A stretch of 64,000 nucleotides of DNA from Chaetorhynchus papuensis (lineage: Eukaryota; Chordata; Aves; Passeriformes; Rhipiduridae), in assembly GCA_013396525.1 (NCBI GenBank), contig VWYX01001265.1, forward strand, positions 89,540 to 153,539, in the 5' to 3' direction. The notes beneath the pieces were generated by a model that saw only the letters and a list, made by a program, of their open reading frames with translations, was not told where the DNA came from and made no database searches. A program made the position numbers and the translations under genes. Positions 11,947 to 23,253 of this stretch are shown here, piece by piece (position 1 is the first letter of the stretch; each line of letters starts with the position of its first letter).

Positions 11947-14900
11947 GAAGTAGGACTTGAATATTTGCTAGTAATTTATGAAGAGTCGGATTATTGTTTT
12001 GCATATTAGTATTTACACTGTTGAAAAGAGTGGGGGAGGGTTTTGGAGGTGGGGCTGGGTCAGGAATGAGGTTGGAGTTGTGGCAGGGTGCCTCAGCCCT
12101 TTCTATGAATAACCAGTGGTGGCTGCTCTCTGGACAGAGTGGACCTTACAAGACATGAGCTCTAGGGTGTGAAAGCATTTTTAAAGAGATTTAGGTTCAG
12201 AGGGTTAGAAGGGGATTGCATTACACTGAAACTGCCCCTAAAGAAAGGAGGATGCACTTCTTCCCTCTTCCCTCCCCTCTCCTATGTGGGGCTGCCTAGA
12301 CTCTCTGCTCCATCCTGCTGATCCAGCTGCTGCCTTTCCCTGTGGACAGATTTAGAGTCCTTTTAATTCCATCTGGAGTGCTCACCGGGAGGCATCACAG
12401 AGCCGATGCCTTTGAGGAGGGAAGGGAGCCTTTGTCAGGTCTCCAGGGAGCTAATTTATACAGATCCTCTTGGGTTCACCGGCCAAGTGTGTCTTTGTTT
12501 CCATGTGCTTTTGCCTCTGAGATGGAATCCTAAGAGCAAGGCCAAGTGTCAGGCTGCTGCTGGTGGCGGGGCTGCAGCTGCACAGCTCATCCTTTCGGAG
12601 CTTTAGCATGAAAAGGAGGGAAAACTGCCAGAATATTTGGGCTGAATTAGCTGTTTCAGCATTTCTGGTCAAAGTTGGGTTTTGTTGTTCCAAAGTTGTG
12701 GATTTTGTCAACCTTTAACCTTTAGGGTAAAGCACTTTTTAATAATGAGTTTATTTTATCAGCGATATAAGCAGGAGATGGGAAGGTGTGTGGGAAAAGA
12801 GTGATCTTGCCCTTGTCAGCTCTGATAGGTATCACTGGTATATTACTGTCTGCTGGATTTTATTTCTATACAGTAAAAAAACCATGAATATTTAAAGAAG
12901 TGTGTTACAGCTGCATTTTTTTTCAAGCCATGATTACAAAAGGAAAAAAAAAATTGAGACAGAAATTGACTGCTTGTTGTTGAACAGCGAGCTTTGCCTA
13001 ATAGCCAAAATTGAAAGTTTTTACAGGTCTGCATTGAACAGTCTCTCCAGAAACTTCTTAGAGTGGAGCTCAGCCTGAATGGGAAAGCTTTTAAAAAGTC
13101 TGTTGGAAATCCCAAATCAACAGGGGGTAGATGGAAATATCAACAGGAGGAAACAACCACATCTGCACGGCCCAAGTTTGTTTTCGGAGAGGTTTTCCCT
13201 TCTCTGGAGAAGGAGGAAATGCAGAGTGACAGAGAAGTGACTGGTGAAACCCAATGCCACTGCTGGGTCTCCTGATGGTTTTTCCTGCTCAAATGCAGGC
13301 CCCTGGGTTTTTTTTTCTTTGCCTCTGTTCATTTTATTCAGAGTAAGTGTTCCCATTATCCGGTGCGTGTGAAAGGCTCCTGGCCACTGCCTGAGCTGGA
13401 TAATAAAGGAGTAAGCCAAGAGCAGCCTAATTTATAACTTGTGAAGTGATTCTCTTCAGAGCACTAATGAGCAGTGACCCAAGCACAGGTAAATTATCTG
13501 TAGGGCTTTTTTTTTTTTTCTCCCCTTTCCTCTTAAATCTCTGATCATTTCCCTCCCCAGGCAACCTGTCTTTCACCACCATTAGCGTTGTCTCAGTTTT
13601 TGTCTACATTCCAAAGTTGAACCACTTTATCCACAATTGATGTGTGCTCCTGTAGGGTGGAGAGCACAACGCTGGTATAAAAGCATTTATAATAGCATGG
13701 CTCATTCTTGTGCTGGAGAGGAATAATGGATGTGGGATACAGCTTCAGAGTTAGAAAGCTCTCTAAATTTGGAGTGTGGCTGTGCATTGTAGCTGAACTG
13801 ATCTCATGTCAAGCTGCTGCTGCAAGGAAAGGTTTTGCTCCCAGCCTCCTGCTCCCACTGATCTTTTTGCACTGATACAGATCCAGTTCCTTCCCTCTCA
13901 GTCCAGACAGTTTTCTTCCAGCCTAACTCCCTGATTCAGGGTGGGAAGCTGGCGAGGAGATCCCTCTTTTCAGCAGCACCAGGCCACGAGATCAGCTGAG
14001 CAACAGCAAGAAACCACATCCCAAACGAAGCCGCTCCTGCCAGCAGCGTGTCAGTGTCTGAAAGGTGCTTCCAGTCATTCTGCTCTCTGCCTGTTGGCAA
14101 GCGATGTGTGGGGCAAAAAGCAGCGTTTTCCTACTGCTTGGTTATCCTGAGTAAAGTTACTCCTCCTGGAAGGAGCTGCCTTTGCTGACAGCCCCAAAAG
14201 AATGCACAGAATTGTGGGCAGGTCGCTCGTGTGGCACATGCTCTGTGATGTTCTCAGTGCTCCAGCCAACTTGAAAAATAATTAAAACCCTGATGTTTTG
14301 CTGGTTTTTTTTGCTGGATGTTGTTGGATACTTAATGGCGGTAAACACTCCTTCCCTGGGGATCTTTCCAGAGTCATTAAATCTGGTGAGGGATAATCTG
14401 GAATAGTCTGCTGTTTGGCTGGAACATTTGCTGGACATGGGAGCTGCAAAAAGGGGGCCCTGTCAGGCATCCCTGAGCAGCTGCAGGGTGATACCAGAGG
14501 TGAAGGGCCAGCAGAGGGGTTACTGAAAGTATTAATTACAGATGATGTCTGAGACTGTAAATAAGAAATGCAGATGATGCCGTGGTGGTGAAAAAACCCC
14601 AACCTTTGACTTTAAGGACAGTGTTGATCCCCAAAAGGAAAATTATAAAAGGCCACAAGCAGTCACTGAGAGTTGCAAAGTGGCTTTTAGTCAGAGATGT
14701 GCAGATTCCAAACAATAGTTTTGGGGGGGGGAAAAAAGGGAATCAGTTCAACAGCTGTTGGGTTCTTTCTGAACCGTTTCAGAGGGGGCTTTGAGTTGGT
14801 GACTGCAGCAGGTTGTACTTGATGGAGGAGGTTTTGAGCTTGTTCATACCCGGTGTCAAATTCCAGGCTACTGAGTAATGCTTGTTTTGTGTGTGGTGTG

Positions 14901-15820
14901 TGCTCCCCCAGGAGAGGGCGAGCACAGGTGGGGGTATTGATCTCTAGAAGGTCATGACAACAGCTGCAAGGTGGCCTTTGCAAAATGCTTCACCTGCAGA
15001 GGGACGTGGGGCAAAAAACTCGCTGCTTTCTGCTCAGTTGGGGCTTTCTTTTGCAAAACGTGCACTTTCAAGAAGGATTTAAATGCGATTTCCAGATGTT
15101 AATGTGATAGTGGGTTTAATGCTGTATTTTGAGGGAGCAGCCTTTGCTGAATGTAACCTTGGGCGAAGTTGAAAACAAACAACCAAAAAAAGCAAAAAGG
15201 GAAGTGATGAAGAGCTGGCAGCCATACAAATATGGATTTGTGTGGGAAGGCCAAAAATGTGCTGGGTCTCTTATCGGAAAGCCTGGAATAACAAGGCCTG
15301 GCCCCTGCCCCTTGCCTGGAGACCCCTGCTAGCTCTGCTCCTCCTGCAGCCTCGAGTGCTGAGCCTCTCACCTCTCCTTGGAGTTTGGAGCAGGGCTGCT
15401 CACATGGCAGAGTGGCAGCAGATCCAGAACCAGCCCAAACCCCAGAAATGTTTGTGAGAAAACCCCCAGACCAACAGCCAGGAAAGGTCAGTGCAGCTGC
15501 CTTGCATTGCAGTGTGTGTTAAAACACAGGAGCAGTTCCCAGCTGGAACTGCCCTAATTCCAAGCTTGTCATCAAGATGAAGTGGACTGCAAATACATTT
15601 CTGTGGGAATTGCTCCAGATGCAGAGCACCTTTAATAATGTCTCAATATCCACCTCACTGTCTGCAGTTTTAATACAACCACAAGCCAAGGGCAAAAATG
15701 GAATTATGAGCCAGAAATACTTTGACTTGATCACTGAAAACTACACTAAAACATTTTAACGCCTGTAGTACCACGGTCCTGGTGAGCACATTGGAGGAAC
15801 AGCTCTGAGCTGGGTGGCAA
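11947..15820. other. Unique non-coding DNA with one strong isolated splice acceptor
   Basis: No gene is supported. A long pyrimidine tract at about 13506-13558 ends in CCCCAG (AG at 13559-13560). It is followed by a frame open only to a TGA at 13638-13640, with no donor. A poly-T run and a G-rich run (14717-14731) are simple sequence. The interval 15575-15745 has a non-repetitive AT-rich texture that may mark a conserved element. Confidence 0.4.
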
Positions 15821-16028
15821 AGAATCATAGAATATCCTGTGTTAGAAGGGATCCACAAGGATGATTGAGTCCAACCCCTGGCCCTGCACAGACACCCCAA
15901 AAATCCCACCCTGTGCATCCCTGAGAGCGTTGTCCAAACACTCCTGGAGCTCTGGCAGCTTTGGGAATGTCACCATTCCCTGGGGAGCTGCTCCAGTGCC
16001 CCAAAACCCTCTGGGGGAAGAAACTTTC
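15821..16028 (-). repeat. CR1 LINE 3' fragment
   Basis: It begins with the complemented tail AGAATCATAGAATATCC and continues through 'GTTAGAAGGGATCCACAAGG', 'CACCCTGTGCATCCCTGAGA' and 'CATTCCCTGGGGAGCTGCTC'. The intact AGAATCATAGAAT end marks the true 3' terminus, so the element reads right to left. Confidence 0.92.
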
Positions 16029-17337
16029 TCTGCTGTCTCTGCATGGGAAGGGCAGGAGCTGGATCTGCCTGGTGGGGCTGGGTGGAGCGAGCCTGGACAG
16101 GGTTGCAGAGGGGGGTAAATAAATGCAGCAGCAAACATCTGCTGTCTCTACCCCGGGTTTGGCTCCTGGCTGTGCCAGATGGCAACAGCACAGGTAATGC
16201 TGGAATTGCTACCTGCTTCCCTGGGGAGGTTTCAGGTTCTCCTGGGACTTTGGAGCTTCCTGTACCTTGGATTAGCAAGGAGAAAACGGTGGCACCGGTG
16301 TGGGGCAGTGACAAAGCTGAGTTAGCAGTGGTGGCCCCTTGTGCTGTGGCATGTGGCAGCCTGGTTTTACAAGCCACACCTTCCAGCTCCTGTGGAAAGT
16401 TCCTGTGGCCATGCAAGCTCCCAGGAAAACCATTTGAGGCACTGGATTAGCCCAGGGAAAGCTTTTCAGCTCCTGTGCATGCTCCAAATGCAGCTTGCAG
16501 CCCTGGATATGATGGGCACATGGTGGTGAAGCCTGTGCTGTGCCCTGTGGGTTACACTGTGAACATAAATGGAATATAAACTGCAGGTCTGTAAAAACAT
16601 TGTAAACATAAATGGAATATCAACTCTGGATCTGTAAAAACACTGTTAAACTCTGTGAGTAATCACTGTCTGCCTTTGGGTGTGTGAGCTCTGCAGGAGG
16701 GACACTGTCCCACAGCGTTTCTGCTGGATAGGGATCAGTCTTTGAACGTGCTCCACTTACTATTAGGTTTTCTTTCCAACTGCATCATTAAATGTATTTC
16801 CTACTGAAATATATACTAAATCAGCTGCTTCAGGGGTTTGGGGTTTTATTTTGAACAGGAAGGAGCTCCAAATATGCTTATTTTCATGGTAAGATCACAG
16901 GCATCGGCCACCACTGTGTATTTTGGTGTTTTAGTTCACATGTGTGTTTATGCATTTTCTTCCTGACCTTGCAGATGTTCTCAGCAACTCTTCTATAGAT
17001 CCAACAAACTGACCCTTCCCCTCTTAAATACCAAATGTTCCATGTCATTTTAGCAAATAATGGAGTGGTTTTCTTTTGAGGAAAAGCTCTTTTTTCCAGG
17101 ACACAGTGGTACTCCTGCCCTGCCAGTGTAGGTGCCCCAAATACTTTGTGCCTCTTTTGTCTTTTTTGGTCATGATTTCACTGCTCCTTTTTATTTCCAC
17201 TGGTTCTGCCTGCTTTAACTCGGTGCTTTGGGTTAAATTGGTGTGATTACCGTTTTATCCTGTTGGAGAATGGTGTTTTATGTGAATATCTGGAATAGGA
17301 AGCTTGTTTGGAATGGTAAGAGACAAGGAGTGGCTGA
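16029..17337. other. Unique DNA with a 43-base tandem duplication
   Basis: No exon is recognised. Two head-to-tail copies of a 43-base unit lie at 16558-16600 and 16601-16643, each containing AACATAAATGGAATAT and 'CTGTAAAAACA'. They differ at about six positions, so the duplication is not recent. The remainder shows no structure I can name. Confidence 0.5.
16558..16643. repeat. Two-copy 43-base tandem duplication
   Basis: The units 16558-16600 and 16601-16643 share AACATAAATGGAATAT and 'TCTGTAAAAACA' in the same register. A few substitutions separate them. A few bases of a possible third copy (TGTTAAAC) follow. Confidence 0.85.
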
Positions 17338-17712
17338 GGTCACTGTGTTCGTCCAGCCTGGAGAAGAGGAGGCTGAGGGGAGACTCAGGAGGGGCTGCAG
17401 CTTCTTTCTGAGGGACAGCTCCGATCTCTGCTCCCTGTGAGCAGAGACAGAACCCAGGGAATGGCTGGAGCTGTGCCAGGGGAGGTTTAGGTTGGGTATC
17501 AGGGAAGGGTTCTTCCCCCAGAGGGTGTTTGGGCACTGGAACAGCTCCCCAGGGAATGGTGACATTCCCAAGGCTGCCAGAGCTCCAGGAGAGTTTGGAC
17601 AATGTTCCCAGGGATGCACTGGGTGGGATTGTTGGGGTGTCTGTGCAGGGCCAGGGGTTGGATTGGGTGATCCTTAGGAATCCCTTGAACTCAGGATATT
17701 CCATGATTTTAA
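17338..17712 (+). repeat. CR1 LINE 3' fragment, about 375 bases
   Basis: The order is AGCCTGGAGAAGAGGAGGCT, 'GGGCTGCAGCTTCTTTCTGA', 'CACTGGAACAGCTCCCCAGG', 'GTGGGATTGTTGGGGTGTCT' and finally 'ATATTCCATGATTTTA'. This is a longer copy of the tail type seen on the other strand at 11798 and 15821. Any open frame here is CR1-derived. Confidence 0.93.
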
Positions 17713-18049
17713 GCCCAGAAAAGGCTGTCACCTTGGAAGAGGAAAACCAAAGGAAGAGCAGTTGAATTGGTTTGGGTTTTGTTTTTCTTTTCCATCTCAC
17801 CAAGGGTTGGGGTTGTTTTAAAGCTCATTTTAGTGCCCGAATTCACCTCAGAGTTTGGTTTTTCTGCAGAGGGAGGGCTTCTGTTGGGGCAGTAGGCAGA
17901 GAGAAGTGAGAGGGATCAGCTCCATCCTGGCTGTGCCCCCAGGAAGGGCTGCTGGACCGGGGAGGTAAATTTGTATTTTTAATGGTCTATCTGTGGGGCA
18001 CTTCCCAAGTACAAAGAGCAGCTTTAACCTTAAGTTAAAAGTGCCTGAG

Positions 18050-18175
18050 ATATTCATTCCCCTCTCTGCAAAATAGGGATAAATACCTCTTGATCTGCCA
18101 AAAGGGGCTGTGTGGGTTTAATTAACATTTGCAAAGTGCTCGTGGATAACATCTTTCATCTGAGACTCTGAAGCG
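18050..18175 (+). repeat. Old MIR-class SINE remnant, possibly two opposed pieces
   Basis: 'CTGCAAAATAGGGATAAATA' at 18066-18085 matches the MIR core pattern 'CTGTAAAATGGGGATAATA'. 'GGGTTTAATTAACATTTGCA' then 'AAGTGCT' follows, the usual MIR 3' half ('TTAATGTTTGTAAAGCGCTT'). From 18150 the sequence CATCTTTCATCTGAGACTC matches the complement of a MIR end ('GAGATCCTCAGATGAAAG'). The region may therefore be two SINE pieces in opposite orientation. Divergence is high, in keeping with insertion before the bird radiation. Confidence 0.6.
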
Positions 18176-20210
18176 AAATATTCTCGGCATCCTCGCTCAG
18201 CATCGCAATTATTCCTCCAGCTGTCGAGAGCTGTGCCAACAAAAACTACTCTGCTGTCATCAAGGGATTGTTGATGCCTTGTGACTTGTTTTGATTGTGA
18301 TACTCTCTTCCCCCTACTCCTTCTCCCCATACAATTGCTGTGTAAAATACAGTGTATTCTCCAGAGAATATAAACCTGTTCCTTTCCTCCACAAACTTAT
18401 TTGTGCCTTGTGTTATGGTCTTGCTTGTGCCTCTTTTTTTGGTCTGTGCCCTTGGGATAGAAGGAAGTGTCTTTTTTTTTCTTTCTTTTTTTTTTTTTTT
18501 GTCTCTCCTTAAAATAGTTTTGGTCTTGGTTTTTTTTTTTTATCTCTTTTTAAAACACTGCCATAGTTTATTAAATGCCAGTCACTCCAGAAAGGCCTGC
18601 TGGCCCATGCACTGTCATTTCTTATTTCCAGGTGGATGTGAGATATCAGATGAATTCCTTCATTCCCTGGACTTGGGTTCCCCCACGTTCCCACTCACAG
18701 CATTTGGGGAGTTAAAACTTCCAGCTCTGTTCTTCCAAATGCTGCTTTCATTGCTAACAGTGCTCTGTGAAAACCTCTTAAAAATCAATATTTCTCACAT
18801 TTAGTTTTAAAGGAAGGCTTGTATGTGTGTAGTCTCCAAGGCAATAATATTACCCCAACAATTTATAAATTAAATAGTTACAGGTCCTAGCCAGGTTGAG
18901 GTTCAGCCTTTCTGCAAAACCAGAAGCACATCTGAGCTCTCCCCCAAGTCTATCCCTCAGGTAACTGTGGCCATTTCTGTTATTTCTGTGAGGATTCATT
19001 AATCTTGACTTAAAAAGCGTATGAGATTTAAATTTATTTATTTGATTTTTTTTTTTTTCTCCTTGAAGAAAGCACAAACTATCATTTGAAGTCTTGGAAC
19101 CTCTAAGCTCGTAATTATCTGTGGGAATGAAGACTACAAAGAAATGACTTCAAGAGCAGCTGTGTACGGCCTCTTTCATCAACCTGTGTGTTAAAGCTGG
19201 CTCTGTTTGCTTTAGCACTTAAACCCTTGCTCCTGTTTGCCCTTCACATGGAATAATGCAGTGGGAGAAGGAGCTGGGGTCTGTCCCACCATGTGCTGCT
19301 CCTTTGGGAAGGGAGCTGCTTCTTAGTGACTTTCTGCTGTTATTGGCTGGGGTTTTAAAGCCAGAAAAAATGAAACGCAGCACGAGAACTCCTTTTCCCC
19401 CTCTTGAAATTCCAGGTCATAAATCGCAGAGCACACAGCAAAATGTGGTTATTCTCTGCCTGCTGCTTTTGGCTTGAGGGGTTTGATGCTCCAAATTGAA
19501 ATGAATAGCCCTGGTTCCCACTGAGGGTGGGGGGAGTTGTGACTTGCCGAAGATTTGTGTCCGTGTTTGTCAGTGTGAACTCCGTGATGGGAGAAGGGAG
19601 GTCTGACTCCCACGTCAAACGTAGCAAGTTTCATCTTCCCAGATGAGAGTTCTGAGTTCTGCCAAGTGTGTCAGTGGTGGTTTTAAAAATAATAAATCTG
19701 CCCTTGGTGCATGCACTTCCCTCCTTAGCAGAGACTGGGATGTGGTGGGTGAGTACAGCAGGAGCTGGGGTGAGATCCACCACTGCCTCCCTGTGCTTTG
19801 GGCTTGAGGGGGAATGGAAAATCTTGGAGTGAGTGATGACTTAACCAACATCTTTGATTAAAAACCGGGATGAGCCCATCTGAGCACCTTGATAATCATT
19901 TGCTGGTTTTGCAGCTGCTGAGATCTGAGCTTATGGCAGCACCTTTCCTGCTGTGTCCTTTGGGAATGGTGTCCAAGAGAGGCATTCCCAGTGCTGCTCT
20001 CAGCTGGGGGAGGTTTTCTAATTACCTCTCTGGCTAAAGAGCTCCTGAGAGATGTCAGGAAATGTTGCTTGGTATTTGGAAATCAGTTTTGCTTCCCTGC
20101 CTGTTTTGGAACGGTTGGGTTTTCCCTTCCTCTTTCCAATATGATGCCTGTGGCAGCTCAGGTGTATCCTGAGGCAGCTTGGTTGTTCGTGCCCAGCAAC
20201 CCTGGGTGGG
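18176..20210. other. Unique non-coding DNA with T-rich tracts
   Basis: Several T runs (18470-18545, 19048-19060) are low-complexity sequence; they generate the phenylalanine-rich open frames seen there. No exon with paired splice sites and no recognised mobile element was found. Confidence 0.45.
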
Positions 20211-20382
20211 GGAATCAGAGAAACCTGGAATGGTTTGGGTTGCAAGGGACCTTAAAGCCCATCCAGTCCCACCCCCTGCCATGGGCAGGGACACCTTCCA
20301 CTATCCCAGACTGCTCCAAGCCCCACCCAACATGGCCTTGGACACTTCCAGGGATCCAGGGGCAACCACAGCTTCTCTGAAG
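20211..20382 (-). repeat. CR1 LINE 3' fragment
   Basis: Complemented CR1 end: 'CCTGGAATGGTTTGGGTTGC', 'CCCTGCCATGGGCAGGGACA', 'CCTTCCACTATCCCAGA', 'CAGGGATCCAGGGGCAACCA'. This is the 'CATGGGCAGGGACACC' tail type, the most frequent in the window. Confidence 0.93.
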
Positions 20383-22951
20383 AAGAGTGGCTGTGAGGGA
20401 GACCTGGAAAAGAAGGCAAATTACAGCAACTGTGTGAGCAGAGCTTGTTTCTGTGACCCTGAGCTCTGGTTTTGTGCAGCTCTGAGCCAGAACGACCCTC
20501 ACGGCTACGGATGAATGGAGTGGGATGAGCATCCAGGGAAGTTGCTGAGCTGTGTCCCTGGACCAGGAACCAAACTGCTTCTCTGGCGTGTGTCATCCTG
20601 TGGTTTTATTGCTGTAAAACGGGGCTCCTGCTCCCTCTCTTAAGGGACTTGATGTTCCAGAAGCGCTTCATCACCTGAAGAAAGCTCAGAATTACATCTG
20701 TGAAATGGTGCTGCTGTCATTTGAAGCACAGCCTTGTGTACCTTTGGCAGATATTTCCTCTCTCTCCAAACACCGGGAGCCATCAGCGCGTGTTCCTTTT
20801 TTAGCTGCTCTTCATTCTGGGGCTCTTCTGTTCCTGGAGCAGAGGAGATCAACAAAGCAAGTTTGTCATTATTTGTTTCCTTACATATTCCTTAATTACA
20901 GCCCTCGAGAGGAGGAATTTTTACCTGTCTCTCTCCCTCTTGTTCAGTTTGTGTCAATTTAAGCCTGTTTTGGGGCTGGGTTTAACTGGCGAGCCGTGTC
21001 TCAGGAACTTCAGCTGATGTTTAGCCATCCCTGGCTTTAAAAATCGGGTGGAAATCCATTCCTAGTGTCAGACCTCTTTGCTGTCTGCCTGCCCCAGCGG
21101 CCTTTTCTTTTTTTTTGAGCAAACTGGCATTTCTGAAGCTGAGTGAGTTATTCCCCCCCACCCCTGGGCCGTGTTTTCCCTGAGCTGCTGTGATTGATTC
21201 CATTCACTCCCTTTAAGCAGCCCTTTTCACTTAGCAGAGTCAACACAGTAAAACGAACTTGGAAAACAGATTTGTTATTCCTTAATATTTTCAAACTCCC
21301 CAGCCTCCCATTTTTACTTTGTTTTAACAGAAGCCTCTTCTGGAAATCTTTTGTTGGAGGTTTTTATCTCGATGTTTGACGGATGGCTCCGGGCTCCAGC
21401 ACTCAACACACGTTTAATGGCCTCAAGCATCATGTAATGCTTCCCATTTCCAGGATCTGGAAGCTCCAGACAGCTCTACATTCTCAGCTCTGGAAATTCA
21501 GCCATCTGGGAGGTGGAAAAATGATTATGGATAGGAAGAGCAGCATCACACTTTGGTCTGGGAGCAGAAAGTTGGGCTGAGGGTGCTGGGAGGAATTGCT
21601 GGGAGGTTCATGGCTCCATCTGCATACGGATACGCAGGCAAATTAATCGGAATTCAGCTTCTCAGGTTCAATTGTTTGAAGTTTATGAAATGTAGTTCTT
21701 GCTCTGAATGAAATTTGCCTGAAGGTTTGTCTTAATTTACTTCCAGAGTTAAAATTAAGGTAATTGGAAAGAAGGTCACTTCTGCAAATAGAGGTTGAGT
21801 ATGGTTGGACTAATTGACTTGGATTAATACCCTTTTAGTTAAAATAGAGTCATTTCCACTGAGTGAAGTCAGAGCTGGGGTAGGACCCAGGAATTCTTGC
21901 TGTTTTCAAGGGGATTCTGATTTATTTTGATTTATTCCCCATTTCTGTTGCGTCTGGGTCCCAAGTGTTTGTGTCACTGACCATGGGCTCGTGTGTGTTG
22001 TGCACAGCAAATCCACCCCATCAGCAAGGAAAATCTGCCTTCCCTTGAAATAAAATGCCTTGAGTCTGGCAGAGCAGTTTTAATTTGAAATCTATTTTAA
22101 AGCAAGCAGTGGTTTTTCTAGCACAGTAAAGTAGTAAAGAAGAAAAGCTCCCTGGATGCTTGTAGGAAATTTCAGCTTTGTTTTTATTCTTTCTGAAATC
22201 TACAAGGAAATCAACTTTTCTATGAATGTAAAGGTTTTAAAGAGAGTCCAGATGAAAGCCTGGGCAGCTCATGGATCTGTTTTCCTGTGGATAATGCTTC
22301 TTCCTTGTGGATGTAGTAAAGGCTGAAAAATCTTGCATAGGATGTGATTCTCAGATTTCAGGGCAAGTCTGCTTTAAACTTCTCGAATCCACACACATAA
22401 TGCATCCTTCCTGGCAAAAGCTCTGGTGCTGATTTTCCTTGTAAAATCAATAAAGAACAGAGATAAAGAAGAACAACAAGTGCTGAGATCTTTGAGCGGA
22501 GAGCTGCTGCTTTTGCAGGTACTTGGGAGAAATGAAATTTAAGGCAATTTCCTCATCTAAAGCTGCTGTTCTTTTTGTAGGTATTGACTTTTAAATCTTG
22601 TTCCTTCTCCAGTTCCTGCGAGGAGAGGAACACTTGCACTGAGCTGAACTCGAGCAGATGGTGTTGGAAAAGTGTGAGCAGGAGAGAGGGACCTGCCACT
22701 GCTCTCAAGTACAGATGAAATACAAATTCTCTCTGTAAAAGCCCCTCTTAACATTAGACCTTGGCTATTTTACCTTGAGTGTCATCCTTTCCACTTGAAT
22801 TACAGTACTGCATTTTAATTGGAATAAATTGCCAAATTTAAATGTGGCAACTGTTTCAAAAGCTTGGCTCTTACGTGCCTGATATTTGGATATGGATGGC
22901 TCTGACTGGCATCAGGAATTACTGTCTTGGCATTGAATTCAGCACGGTGGA
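20383..22951. other. Unique non-coding DNA, possibly with a conserved element
   Basis: No exon or CR1 copy was identified. The stretch 21600-21870 is AT-rich and non-repetitive, with many TTAATT and TAATTG cores, and no CpG depletion products such as CR1. An acceptor-like site with a good pyrimidine tract ends in TTTTAACAG at about 21331, but no donor follows. Confidence 0.42.
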
Positions 22952-23253
22952 TAATCATAAAATCCCAAACTGGTTTGGGCTGGAAGGGACATTAAACTTC
23001 ATCCCATTCCTCCTTCCACTGTCCCACGTTGTTCCAAGCCCTGTCCAGCCTGGCCTTGGACACTGCCAGGGATCCAGGGGCAGCCACAGCTTCTCTGGGC
23101 ACCCTGTGCCAGGGCCTCCCCACCCTCACAGCCAGGAATTCCTTCCCAATATCCCATTTAAATCTCCCCTCTCTCAGCCCAAAGCCTTTCCTCCTTGTCC
23201 TGTCAGAAAGTCCTTTTCCAGCTCTGCTGTAACACCCCTTTGGTCTCCTGTAC
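22952..23253 (-). repeat. CR1 LINE 3' fragment, about 300 bases
   Basis: Complemented CR1: 'CTGGTTTGGGCTGGAAGGGA', 'GGCCTTGGACACTGCCAGGG', 'AGCTTCTCTGGGCACCCTGT', 'CCTTCCCAATATCCCATTTA', 'CTTGTCCTGTCAGAAAGTCC'. The 3' terminal tail is degraded (ATAATCATAAAATC). Confidence 0.94.

Noticed and set aside
18469..18545. Phenylalanine-rich membrane protein
   Set aside because: Generated by T runs, a low-complexity artefact.
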